Positions 52,634 to 62,800 of a DNA stretch of 64,000 nucleotides are shown one piece after another. Position 1 is the stretch's first letter; every line of letters starts with the position of its first letter. Position numbers and translations under genes: made by a program. The stretch lies in contig CAICTM010000019.1 in NCBI GenBank assembly GCA_903772945.1, positions 47,501 to 111,500 of the forward strand, written 5' to 3'. The notes under the pieces were generated by a model that saw only the letters and a list, made by a program, of their open reading frames with translations, ran no database searches and was not told the origin of the DNA. The stretch comes from Seminavis robusta. Taxonomy: Eukaryota > Bacillariophyta > Bacillariophyceae > Naviculales > Naviculaceae.

Positions 52634-53701
52634 ATGATGATCGACGAGAAAGACCACAACCCTCCTTCTGTCAATAACGAGGTTCCCGAGGATGATACAA
52701 ACCAAGATTCCAGTGGTTGTGTGGATCGTCTTCTGGTGCCTCTGGTTCCGATCGACGAATTCCCACCGTTTCCCACGCCTCGCTACAAAAGCCAACGCAA
52801 TGAAACCTTGTGTGGCATTACCATGATCACAGTGATTGCTGGAATACTCGTGGGTCTGACGCACGGGGTTGCCTTGACCATTGGCTTTGACATTGAGACA
52901 CACCCAGTGGCTTGGTGGATCATTTTTTCTCTCATCTACGGCGAAGCCTTGGTGGCCATGTTGTTGTTGGCCGCCATTCTCTTGGTGGATCCCGGGGTTG
53001 TACCACGAACTCCCACAACCTGCTATCCCATTCCTCCATCGATTGCCAAATGGCTGACTGATGGCGCCAAGAAAGAGGACAAACCTTCCGCACTCTATCT
53101 TCCCTCGCTGCAAAAAGATTGTCAGGATACTTACTGTACCCGTTGTTTGGTTTGGCGTAAAGCAGAGCCTGATACTACCACTGATACTCGCAGACGAAAA
53201 AAGACTCCGGAATCTGGCACCAACACGTTCCAATCGACTGCCACAGAGACTGTCACCACCACGACCATTATTGAAACCACCACCGAAACCCAAACCATCA
53301 CACAACAATCAGAAGAACCTGTTGTAGCTCCCACCAACACCACCACTACAAAAACTCTGGTGACGGAACAACAAGAGACTGCTAACGGTTCCATCAAATA
53401 CTTTCATTGCAACACATGTCAACGCTGTGTCCGTCATTTTGACCACCACTGCAGTTTCTTTGGTCGCTGTATTGCTGGGTCTCGCACCGAAGGCAATTTG
53501 GCCTTGTTTTGGAGCATCATTGGGGTGGGTGCGGCTGCCTACTTGACTTGTTTGGGGTCCGTCTTGGCAGGATTGTTGCATCAATATCCAGTCAAATGGG
53601 TGTTGCCATTGTTTGGTTTGGGTCTCATGATATTGCATGGCTCCAACTCGTGTCTGCAACGTGCCCTTTGGGGACTTCGCCGGTTCTTTTGCCAATGTTG
53701 A
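52634..53701 (+). CDS. DHHC-type protein S-acyltransferase
   Basis: The protein has 355 residues from ATG at 52634; the frame above begins only at a TTG. Two membrane helices (about 58-82 and 93-118) lead to the conserved DPG motif (119-121). The Cys-rich domain follows: its first CxxC (YCTRC, 167-171) is separated by a Thr/Glu-rich insertion of about 80 residues (177-255) from the rest (FHCNTCQRCVRHFDHHCSFF, 257-276), where the catalytic DHHC is 270-273. Two more hydrophobic segments follow (about 289-315 and 322-340) and a short Cys-containing end. Such enzymes attach palmitate to Cys residues of target proteins, usually in the Golgi or plasma membrane. The usual TTxE motif is not visible, so a 3' exon may be missing. 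Substrates are unknown. Confidence 0.88.
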   Translation: MMIDEKDHNPPSVNNEVPEDDTNQDSSGCVDRLLVPLVPIDEFPPFPTPRYKSQRNETLCGITMITVIAGILVGLTHGVALTIGFDIETHPVAWWIIFSLIYGEALVAMLLLAAILLVDPGVVPRTPTTCYPIPPSIAKWLTDGAKKEDKPSALYLPSLQKDCQDTYCTRCLVWRKAEPDTTTDTRRRKKTPESGTNTFQSTATETVTTTTIIETTTETQTITQQSEEPVVAPTNTTTTKTLVTEQQETANGSIKYFHCNTCQRCVRHFDHHCSFFGRCIAGSRTEGNLALFWSIIGVGAAAYLTCLGSVLAGLLHQYPVKWVLPLFGLGLMILHGSNSCLQRALWGLRRFFCQC

Positions 53702-54383
53702 CAAACACCAAAAACTAGTAGCAATGGCTGACGGACATCCAACCGATTGGCAGCTACAAGCTCGTTAGCTGTCATCATGGTGGGAGACAGTTGTATGATA
53801 GACAATACAAAAGTATGTGGGGTACCGTATGCCAGAGTGGTTAATCAGTGTTACCGTACGTACCGTATGGAAGAACCAAAGTACTGATTTGACTGACTCG
53901 CATCCTGGCCTCCCTGGGACGAGATCACGCCCTGTTTCTGGGTGTTGATACTGCGAGTGACGGTAGCCAAAGCTGCAGTGCCACCGAGGCCTACGGTATT
54001 CCTGGCAGTGCATTCGTGTGTCCTGATTTGCCTGATGTCGAAGGTCTGGTGGCACCCTCCCACAAGAGAACACTACATTAGAACCTTGCTGGAAACACAC
54101 AACCATAAATCTGAGATTAGTTGCACAGTAGCTTGATCTATATTGATCGATCATTTGCAAACTGGATTGGACGTCACAAACCATATTTTAGAATACATTT
54201 ACATGATAAAATTCCTAATCTTCCATCGCATTTTGATTGAATGGACCCCTGGGCGGCGACTGGTGAAACAGCGCCTTTTTGTTTTGACAAGTTGCGGCAA
54301 CAATTGCGTGCAGTGTGGCACGTCAATCCACAGTGCGTTGTTGTTGTTTTGTTGTTGTTGTTCATTTGTTGGTTGTTGTTGTT
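53702..54383. other. Intergenic between convergent genes
   Basis: No gene is supported. A GTT/TTG-rich microsatellite-like run (TTGTTGTTTTGTTGTTGTTG) lies near 54340-54390, just beyond the stop codon of the minus-strand FKBP gene. Confidence 0.45.
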
Positions 54384-55109
54384 CTAGTTGGGTCGATTAA
54401 TATCGGTGAGCGTGACTTGAAAATGGAGCGTCGCATTCCCAGGAATATCCGGGGCACAGCCTCGCTTGCCATATCCCAGTCGACTTGGGACGATCAGTTT
54501 TCGCTTGCTTCGCAATTTCATTCCAGGCACTCCTTGGTCCCATCCTTTGATGACATCACCCGCTCCCAGCGTAAACGTCAATGACCCCCTGTCAAAACAG
54601 TAGCCATCGTCCAATTTTCCAACATATTTCATCGTGACGGAATCTCCAATCTGCGCCGTCATACTCTCGCCATTGTCTTCGTCGTTTTGGTCAGCATTAC
54701 TACCCACATCAATAATTTCCAATGGAGGACCCTCGTCCACCTCCACCACGGGATCCCCCGACACGCGAAAGGATTGGCCATTTTGCTCCAGCACGCCCTT
54801 GTCGACACCCTTCTTCAACGCCGTCTTGATGGCATTCGGATTTTCGTACTCCATCTCCGCTTTGAGGTATTTGGCAATGGCCGTGCGAGACACGCCCTTG
54901 GACGTCCCAGGTTGTTGACGAATCGCATACACAATCTTGTCCAAGACCGATTTCGGTTGCTTCGAAGAGCTGGAGGAGGACTTGATCGTGTCATCGGTGG
55001 GGGTGGTGCTGCTCTCGGTGGACACTACAGTAGTATTATTCGTGTTGATGTACGTGTTGTTCGAAATGAACGCTCGACGTCCAGCGGCAGTTTTACTGGT
55101 GCGGGGCAT
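54384..55109 (-). CDS. Linker-histone (H15) domain fused to FKBP prolyl isomerase
   Basis: The protein has 241 residues from ATG at 55109 (MPRTSKTAAGRRAF). The N-terminus is basic then Ser/Thr-rich. Residues about 51-119 (SVLDKIVYAIRQQPGTSKGV through GVLEQNGQSFRVSG) match the winged-helix H15 fold of linker histones. After an acidic linker (DQNDEDNGE), residues 150-238 form a complete FKBP domain with the pocket residues Tyr162, Phe172, Asp173, Phe179, Val186-Ile187, Trp190, Tyr213 and Phe230. FKBPs isomerise X-Pro bonds and bind FK506-type ligands; nuclear FKBPs act on histone tails. The fusion therefore suggests a chromatin-bound prolyl isomerase or histone chaperone, which is inference. 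No intron is needed. Confidence 0.9.
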   Translation of the reverse strand: MPRTSKTAAGRRAFISNNTYINTNNTTVVSTESSTTPTDDTIKSSSSSSKQPKSVLDKIVYAIRQQPGTSKGVSRTAIAKYLKAEMEYENPNAIKTALKKGVDKGVLEQNGQSFRVSGDPVVEVDEGPPLEIIDVGSNADQNDEDNGESMTAQIGDSVTMKYVGKLDDGYCFDRGSLTFTLGAGDVIKGWDQGVPGMKLRSKRKLIVPSRLGYGKRGCAPDIPGNATLHFQVTLTDINRPN

Positions 55110-57254
55110 GGTCAGGTTATGATATGATGGCTTGGGAGGAAGCAAGTAAACCAAAGAGACAGACAGGAGATTGCTTCGGTAACACCGACTTCAAATGGAA
55201 ATGGAAGAGAAGCGCAAAGCGGCAGAATTTCACGGCTTCAAGAAGCCTTTCGGAGGAGAAGGGGCGCTAACGTTTGGATTATCCTGCTCTCTAATATGCG
55301 TAACGCGTGACTAAATCCACAGTCATTCACTAACATTTATCCTTAACGCTACGGTACTGGTACTAGCCGTCGGCGTCGCGTCAGGCTGTTGGTTTTGGCC
55401 AGGGGCAGCTCGCCTTCTTGGATGCTGATATCGCACAGCCTGCTCACCAGTACTAGTATGTGCACGCATCCAACATAGACAACACTTGCCGCTTGGGCCA
55501 CCAGCACATCAACTCTAGAGCTAGCTACGGTAGTGACACAGTTAGTTAGTTAGTTCTTGTGCTGGCTGCATTGGCGGTACTGCAGCGATGCTCAATGCTC
55601 CTGCGGCAGCTTTGGTGGCCTGCCTTCTTGGATGCTGATATCGCACAGCATGCATATTATACTACATCCCAAATAGAGACAACACTTGCCTCTGGATAGA
55701 GCTGCAAGAGAACTGCTCGGTCACTGCTGCTTAGGCCGCCAGCACAGCCATCAACTAGCTAGCTAGTGAGGACACAGTTAGTTAGTTGTGCTGCATTGGC
55801 GGTACTGCTGCGATGCTCTCATCTTTCGCACTGTTTTTCTCCACTGCTGCTGATCAAGCAAAAAGAAGGGAGCGAAGGCATAGAACCAGTTACCTTCCAA
55901 GTGACATGATTTCCAGGCTCCATTCCACCCAGTTGCCGGTGAACACACAGTGAAAGAAACCCACGCTCAGAATGAGCGATCCACCAGCCCTTGCTCGCAG
56001 CAGCACATACATGTAGACTATGTTTCAGTGGGGTTTTCTGCCAAGCAATCGAGGACATTATGTAGGGGCTAACCTGCCGATGATACTCGCGATGATCAAT
56101 CCGCTTGTGTGGCTGGAGCCGCTGAGCCACTCAAGCAAAGACGTGTCGTTCTCCTGGACAGTAGGCTTGACCAAATCAAACAAGCTAAAGTGGCGAGTAG
56201 GCCTGATAGTAGCAGTCCAGCCAGCAAGGAGCCCCTACGTGGCTGTTGGCATTCGGCTGAGTGACAGGCAGTAGCTCAGGCAGTTCTTTTAGGGGCGGCG
56301 GATTGGAGGAGGCCTACTATTAATAGTAGCCAGCTACTACAAGGTGTACTCCAGAGCTCCAGAGAGCTCTTCAGAGTAGCTACCTGCTACCTGGTAGATC
56401 AGCGAAGACAACCGAAGTGCGAAGGCAAATACTCATGATGTAGAGTGTACGGCCGTATGGCCACTGATGACTACTATTAATAGCTAGCTAGCTAGTAGCT
56501 AGATTATTGTAGAGACTTACCGGGCGGTGAGTGGTGAGATGCCAGCATCCCAGGCCCGGTTTTTTCTTCCTTCCTTCCTCCTGGAACCTGGAACTTATAA
56601 TAACTTACTAAGTTGGTCATGAAACAAGGTGTCCAACGAACGTTCTCTGTTCACAACCTTGTTTAATGATTTATAGCCTTGATCACCTGATGGTAGGATA
56701 AGCTTCGATGAATCAAAGGAAATGTCTTCCAATTCCACAGAGCTTCTACAACCGTACCGTAGCTCCACAGTCCACCGTAGAATAGTCAGCATTGCGAAAG
56801 GAAAAGAGCCGATTGCACGTGGCACAAGGCTTTTTGTTTTGCCACGAAGATAAAGAAGCGGCTAAGAATCGTGTCGAATACTCCAGAGTATCAAAAATGT
56901 ACCAGCAAAACTACTCAGTAATTTTTACTCGTAGAGTCTCGTACAAGTTCGTACCAGTACACAAACCTGAATTATTTAACAAAACCAGTGGGGCCACCCA
57001 ATGCTTACCAGGAAGCCAGGAAGCGGACACAGTTATTGATACAACCAAAAAAATGGCGAACCAAACCCGCTGTTCTTGTAGTAGACTGTAGTAGTAGTTG
57101 TGTCAACAGCTCCTACGATTGATTGTTGGCGACCAACAAACTACTGTATCACCGGAAATGATCAGATCAAGCTTCAGCTATCACTCTGTCCAATGCTCAT
57201 AATTCAAAGAATCTGGAAACCAAAAAGCGTAGCAAACTACCAAACAGCACGACC
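55110..57254. other. Intergenic, about 2.1 kb, with a local duplication
   Basis: No gene is supported. It contains an imperfect 210-bp tandem duplication (55405-55820), CTAG/TAGT palindromic runs near 56300-56350 and 56480-56505, and a short frame at 56792-57091 without features. Confidence 0.45.
55405..55820 (+). repeat. Imperfect ~210-bp tandem duplication
   Basis: GCCTTCTTGGATGCTGATAT begins both copies (near 55412 and 55623), followed by shared CACACTTGCC-like, GACACAGTTAGTTAG and GCATTGGCGGTACTG blocks in the same order. Divergence is moderate. Confidence 0.75.
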
Positions 57255-57890
57255 ATGGCTCGCACATCCATCTTGAAACACATCGTCCAAAAGTCCAAAA
57301 AGCTGGGACAAAGCATCAGCAGCCGCAGACAACGACGCAACAGCATGTGCAGCAGCGCCAACAGTCGATATACTAGTGATGGCGTCTCTGACCGTTCTCT
57401 TCTGTCAGAAACGCTAGCGCCGCAGCCACAAGAAGATATCCTTCTGAATCGCTTGGGAGGAATGATTGTCCTGGGAAGCATTGCCAACGAGTTTTGTCGC
57501 CGAGTGACCGAAGATCCCATCCTCAAGACCTTCTTTGCTGGCCTGGACCCACGAGTCCTCACGGCTCATCAGAAAACTTTCTTTGCCATGGCATTTACTG
57601 GTACCAAAAAGGATGTGAATGAGATCATTGCCATTCGAGCCGCCCATCAAAGGCTCTTTGCGCAAGGTCTGGATCACACTCACTTTGACATCTTCGCAAC
57701 ACATCTCGCAGAAACTTTGACGGACCGAGGATTCCGAGCCTCTATTGTCGATGAAGCCAAGGCAGCACTGGTTCCAATCCGAGAAATCTTTAGGGATGCT
57801 GCTGAAGATTATCGCTCTGGCCAATTCATGGCTTCCTTGGACAATACCCAAGCAGCACAACCACTGAGCTCTCCAGTCAGTGTCCTGTAA
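57255..57890 (+). CDS. Truncated hemoglobin with basic N-terminal extension
   Basis: The protein has 211 residues from ATG at 57255. The first 60 residues are basic and Ser-rich (SILKHIVQKSKKLGQSISSR) and could be a mitochondrial presequence. The globin starts at LLNRLGGMIVLGS. It has Phe at the CD1 region (KTFFAGLD), TAHQKTFF with His105/Gln106 at E10/E11, the proximal F8 His131 in IRAAHQRLF, and GLDHTHFDIFATHL. The B10 position aligns with Cys81 where many group I proteins, including the other globin in this window, have Tyr. Heme binding is expected; the Cys would change ligand stabilisation. It is a single exon. It is not a close duplicate of the globin at 44843-46060. Confidence 0.85.
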   Translation: MARTSILKHIVQKSKKLGQSISSRRQRRNSMCSSANSRYTSDGVSDRSLLSETLAPQPQEDILLNRLGGMIVLGSIANEFCRRVTEDPILKTFFAGLDPRVLTAHQKTFFAMAFTGTKKDVNEIIAIRAAHQRLFAQGLDHTHFDIFATHLAETLTDRGFRASIVDEAKAALVPIREIFRDAAEDYRSGQFMASLDNTQAAQPLSSPVSVL

Positions 57891-58709
57891 AGGAAACCGG
57901 TATCTACGGTCACTGTTCCTCCTCCTCTGACATCAGAAAAGACTAGGCGTTACTCCACAAACATATAGAATTTGTAAACTATAAAAGAAAATAAAGGCCC
58001 AAAGAAACTAGGTACGAAGAGCCAGTGGTTGTAGCACAGACCTAGTTTAGACATGCGGCCGCTTGGTACCGTACATTGCGCTGACCATACAATTTTGGCT
58101 TACCCGAGACGGGAAGATATCTATCTCACTGCCAGCAGTCTGCCAGCCATGTACCAGTACCTATTGTCTACCGTATGATGTTTGGGGTGTGCTTCAAGGT
58201 TTTCCGTGGCAGGCCTTGTTTTTGGTGGAAGCTTTCGCAACGTCACCCAGTTGCCTCCACAACCAATGAGCTTCCACAAAACCTGAAGGGTGTCCACTCC
58301 GCACCACTTTTCTCTTTGGGCGATCCCAACCATGGAGCTATCATAGAAGAGGAGAAGGAGGCAATGGCAAAACAACTCTGGGATGCAATTCAAACGGAGG
58401 TGTTTACATACTCAAGGCTGCACTTGCCTCGGTCAGCGCAAAAGGAACGACCAGAGGGGACAATGGCTCAGGTTGAATTCAATCCATTCGATTGAATCAT
58501 TCGATTCGATGGATTCGATTCAATTCGGTTCTATTCTAATCGATTGTAAAACATTATTCGAACGCCTGTAGAGAAGATCGGCATCAGTTCGTCGATCCGA
58601 AACCGAAATCGTTTGATCATTCCGCTCCACAAAAAGTAAAAGTCAGCTCTAACATAATAGTAACCCGCTTCCAAAAATATAACAAGCAAATCTAATAATA
58701 GGGAGAAAG
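57891..58709. other. Intergenic with ATTCGA-rich segment
   Basis: A frame at 58175-58495 (106 codons, ATG start) has a slightly protein-like C-terminal half but no recognisable domain, so I do not call it a gene. Just after it, 58485-58545 repeats ATTCGATTGAATCATTCGAT-like words, as near 43810-43875. Confidence 0.4.
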
Positions 58710-59546
58710 ATGATGAATCGGAGCTTGCGACTGCTTATTTTAGCCTTGACGGCCGTGGGCTTGGGCTCAGGCTTTACCCCGCTTTCTTCTGGAGTGAAAC
58801 GACCTTCTGTGGGCTGTGCTGCATCCACATCATCCTCTCAAGAAGAAGAACTGGAAACCAAGTTTCGAGAGATTGCCACCAAGTTTCGACTGAGTGCTCT
58901 TCACAGTGGCTATGAGTCCAAAGACGCCAAATATGGTGTGGAGAATGTTCGTGCCGCCATTCCCATTGATCCCAGTTTGGGTCTGGAGCTTTTACAAGTG
59001 GCTGGTGATGGGCGCGGTCGCGGGTTGGTTTTGGTCAGTGGGGTGGGTGGGAATGCGGCTCAATTTACATCCATTGCCGTAGGAGACTCCATTGTGGGGG
59101 TTTCCTGTGGCGATGACTATCGACAAAGTGTCACTGGTCTGGATTACGATTCTACCATGGATGTCATTATCCAAGCCAAGACTCATGCCGAGCTCCTGAA
59201 CATTCCAGAAATTCATCTCCAGCTGAATCGATTGGTAGCACGAGCTCCCGTCCAAATTCTTTTGGAACGCAACAGTGGTGGTAGTAACTCCGTAAAGACC
59301 ATTGACGGTTTGGCAGGAGACAATCTGCGTCTTGTATTGATGAATCAAGACGTAGATGTAAATCGAGGAGGTTCCCACTGTGGCGGTGGTGGAAGTTGCG
59401 GCACTTGCATGGTACGAGTCCTTCAAGGAGAGCAGTTTTTGGACGACATGACAGGAAAGAAAGAGGACGACAACCTGAGAAAAGCTTGTCAGACAATCCT
59501 TGGCGCCGACAATCAAGAATGCACCGTCAGGATAGAGCTGCCGTGA
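58710..59546 (+). CDS. Plastid-targeted PDZ plus 2Fe-2S ferredoxin-like protein
   Basis: The protein has 278 residues from ATG at 58710. A signal peptide (MMNRSLRLLILALTAVGLGSG) is followed at once by FTPLSSGVKRPS, matching the diatom plastid bipartite signal with the essential Phe at +1 (Phe22). A PDZ-like domain covers about 90-185 (RGLVLVSGVGGNA, then FTSIAVGDSIVGVS). The C-terminal domain (195-278) is a plant-type 2Fe-2S fold with cluster Cys224, Cys230, Cys233 and Cys260 (HCGGGGSCGTCMVRV ... RKACQTILG). The first spacing is C-x5-C rather than the C-x4-C of photosynthetic ferredoxins. This CGGGGxCGTC form recalls the plant NDF4/PnsB3 subunit and cyanobacterial relatives. It probably transfers electrons or organises a thylakoid or stromal complex; the partner is unknown. 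Confidence 0.88.
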   Translation: MMNRSLRLLILALTAVGLGSGFTPLSSGVKRPSVGCAASTSSSQEEELETKFREIATKFRLSALHSGYESKDAKYGVENVRAAIPIDPSLGLELLQVAGDGRGRGLVLVSGVGGNAAQFTSIAVGDSIVGVSCGDDYRQSVTGLDYDSTMDVIIQAKTHAELLNIPEIHLQLNRLVARAPVQILLERNSGGSNSVKTIDGLAGDNLRLVLMNQDVDVNRGGSHCGGGGSCGTCMVRVLQGEQFLDDMTGKKEDDNLRKACQTILGADNQECTVRIELP

Positions 59547-59855
59547 GCTCATATCATGTAAGGTGCAGGGCCAAGCAGGCTGTCTGTAGTCAAAAGCAAC
59601 ACCTGGTAACTATAGCTAGCCGCTGGTAGTCATAGGAATCAAATTCTATCTATTTATCTATGTACTTGCCACTTAGCAGATGTACGGTACCATAGAGGTA
59701 TCCGTACCAGTACCGGTAGCATCATGCTCGGTTTTGTCATTCAACTTTTCATCGAAAGGCTTCATAATAAGGGTGGTTCGGTCTGCTCTTGTTGAAAGCA
59801 GATTGAAGATTCAGGCCAGTCGTCCAGAAATTGTATAGATGGCCGAACCCAACTC
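59547..59855. other. Intergenic between convergent genes
   Basis: A short spacer of about 300 bp with GGTACC-type palindromes near 59686-59718. No gene is supported. Confidence 0.5.
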
Positions 59856-62800
59856 TCAATCCTCACCCTCGTCGGAAGAATCGTCAACATCCCATTCCTG
59901 CTTCGGTTCAACACCGTCAACTGCTTCCTCGTCCGGCTGGTCGCCACCTTTGGCTGATTTGCGGGTGGACTTGCGGGTGGATTTACGAGTTGACTTTCTC
60001 TTGGAAGGAGCATCTTCGTTATCACCTGGCTCATCCTTCTTTTCTTCCTCTGATTCGTCTGCTTTGTTCGATTCTGGCTCCTTCTCCTCAGACTCTTTTT
60101 CGTCGTCGTTGTTGTCTTCGTCGTCTTTGGCTGCCTCGTCATCGCTACTACCTTTTGTTTTGGACCCCCATCCAAACGAGCTCAAAAAGCCACCCTTCTT
60201 CTTCGGTGATTCATCCTTCTCTTCAACTTCATTTGAATCGGCACTGTCCTGAGCTGCATTCGCGTCATCATTGTCACTTGCGTTATCTTGTTCTTCCTCG
60301 TTTCCTTCGTTAATAACTGATGGTCTTTTGTTTTCGCTGTCTTGACTCTTGGGGGAATTCAGGAGCGCGTCGGTTTCGTTTTCTTCGTCATTGCTTTCGG
60401 ATGCTTCTGCTGCGTTTGATTTCGATTTCTTCTTCCCCCATATCTTGCGAAAGAAGCCTCTTTTGGACGGTTCTTTTGCCAGCTTTTGGTTGTTTCCTTC
60501 GTCCTCATCAGCATTATCGCCGTCTGGGTTGTCGTTTTCGTCATCGTTCTCTTCATCCTCTCCCTCCTCCGAAATGGCTTCACCGAGCTTGGACGAATTT
60601 CTCTTTTTCTTTTCGCTGTTCTTGAAGAAGACGCCCAACTCGGACGAACGCGTGAACGACTTGCGAGAGCCCGAATTGCGCTTCGGAGGGGTGACTTCCT
60701 CGTCATTGAAATCATCAAATTTGTTGGTATTCTCGTCGTTCTTCTCGATACTATTCTGCTGAGATTCTGGGTCGCCTTCGTCGTCATCTCCAGCCTTTGC
60801 ATCAGTTTCGGGAGACGTTGCAGCTTCACCATCGCCAGCAGCATCGTTGCCAGAGCCGACATCGTCATCTTGCGTCAGAGGTTGCTCTTCGGCGTCCTCT
60901 TCCGGGGACTGTTTGCTTACTGCCCCTGGAGATTCTGGACGAGGATCCAACAAGTAGAATCGCGAGGCAAAGGCAGCGACAATGGCCAGCCATAGCACGG
61001 ATGTTACGCCCCAGAAAACTCCAGTGTAACTCCCTGTGGAGAACAGTGTCTGGTAATGTACAAGACCTGTATGAATCTGGTACCATGACATGACAACCAA
61101 CAGCGCTCCAGATATTCTGTGAACATATTCCCACCCGTACCGAAGTGGAGTTTTCTCTTCAATCGGTACACCGTTGTCGTCTTCAGCTGGAAGATGCGGC
61201 CGAAACAACCCACCGCCTACTTGAATTGCCACTAACAGAAACACACACAGGCCAATAGGGCGATGTACGCTATCTCCTTGGGATTGGAAGTGGCCGCCTG
61301 TGGAAGCTCCAACTGCCCGAAATGCGGTTGCAAAGGCAACAACAGTGAAGCAGAGTACAGCGATGTTCAGGCCGCGGTGAATCTCGAACCACAATCCCAT
61401 TTTCGGGATCAGATGGCGGCCTAACGCGCTTCCAATAGCCAAAGGAGCAAGGAGGCCCCTGTAAGCAAAGGAAACCATTTTCATAGTGAGTGATACGTCC
61501 CGATGACATTTGAATCAAAACAGACAAACAACTTGCCATGCAAGAGCAGCCATGATGCCATGGGCTCTCAGGAGGCTACGGTCAGGCGGGGTGCCAGTTT
61601 CAATCTGCTCCGGCGTGGCATCAACGTTGCCCCCTCCTGCAGACGTGCAAGGCGCAAGCGCCAACCGAACAGCATCCCGATACTGATGGTATGCCAATTG
61701 GTTGCTGGACCCTGCTGCAACCAAAAAGTTGTTCGGGCCATTTGGATCTATAGGCGTTTCGGAAGGTTCCGTAAGCAACTTCTTGAATGTCAACACTGTG
61801 TGGGTGTCATTTTGGACTATGCTGCTGTCCAGCAATGTTTGTTGTTGCGACAAAGTGACTTGCTCCACCACTAGCCCATTTAGATCGTACTTCCCAGGGT
61901 TGGTTGGACCAGGAGCCTCGTCTGGCAAGCCAATGACAGCCAACGAGCCGACCATGCTTCCGGTCGGTGAGACCGCAAAGGCAACCCATCCCTGCCCCTC
62001 GAAAACCAACTGAGCAGAAAAATAACCAGATTGGGTCTGCTCGTCGAAAGTCACCACGTAGTGTAAGCTTATCGGGATTGGGTTGGCATTCTCCGCAAAC
62101 GAGTAGGATGACTGGTACTGGGAACAATCCACCGTGCCTGATTGCGCACCGCCATCGCCGGCAGGGACAGTATCAGGTAAAGGAGCCAAAGTGGAAGCGT
62201 CTGCGGTGACCTGCAGTTCAGACTGAGCAGGAGTAACTGTCACAAGACTCAAGGTGGGCGGTGTTGCGTCACCCTGCTGCAGCAACCGCCCCGACGGAGT
62301 GCCCAACGCAGCTATGGAACCCCTGGCATGAATTCTGAACCCAGATTGCAAAGTTCCACCACCGGTACAATTCCGGCATACACCTGTAGTCCGTGCCAGT
62401 TCCGCCACTAAGGTTTTACTGGCATCATCCAGTTGAAAGCCTCTGGTGTAACTGCTATTCGAGCCCGGAGGGGGGTCGAGCAAGATCTCATATGCAGACG
62501 CTCTGCACACGTCGACATCGATCAGGCAGTGAACTGTATGCTTGTACGGTTCCTGCAAAGTGACCACCATAGGATCCTCGAGCAGCGTTCCTAGGGCAAT
62601 ACAATACCCATCCATTACAAAGCCCTCAAGAGCCACGCTATCGCCGACCATCAGATTCGCCACTGTCGATGAGTCCGTGATGTAAAATACGGGCGTAGCG
62701 GCATAGACGGAGATCGTTGGCGGGGCTCCAGTCTGCGAATCACCCAAGTCAACGATGGTTGCACTGAGCTTCACCCGAAAACCTCTCTCAAGTCGCCCTT

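Noticed and set aside
58175-58495. A 106-codon ATG frame upstream of the PDZ-ferredoxin gene
   Set aside because: The C-terminal half looks slightly protein-like, but nothing is recognisable and it ends in ATTCGA repeats; left uncalled.
59831-60995. Several long plus-strand frames opposite the charged tail of the b561 protein
   Set aside because: Ser/Phe-rich translations are antisense of Asp/Glu/Lys codons; no independent signal.
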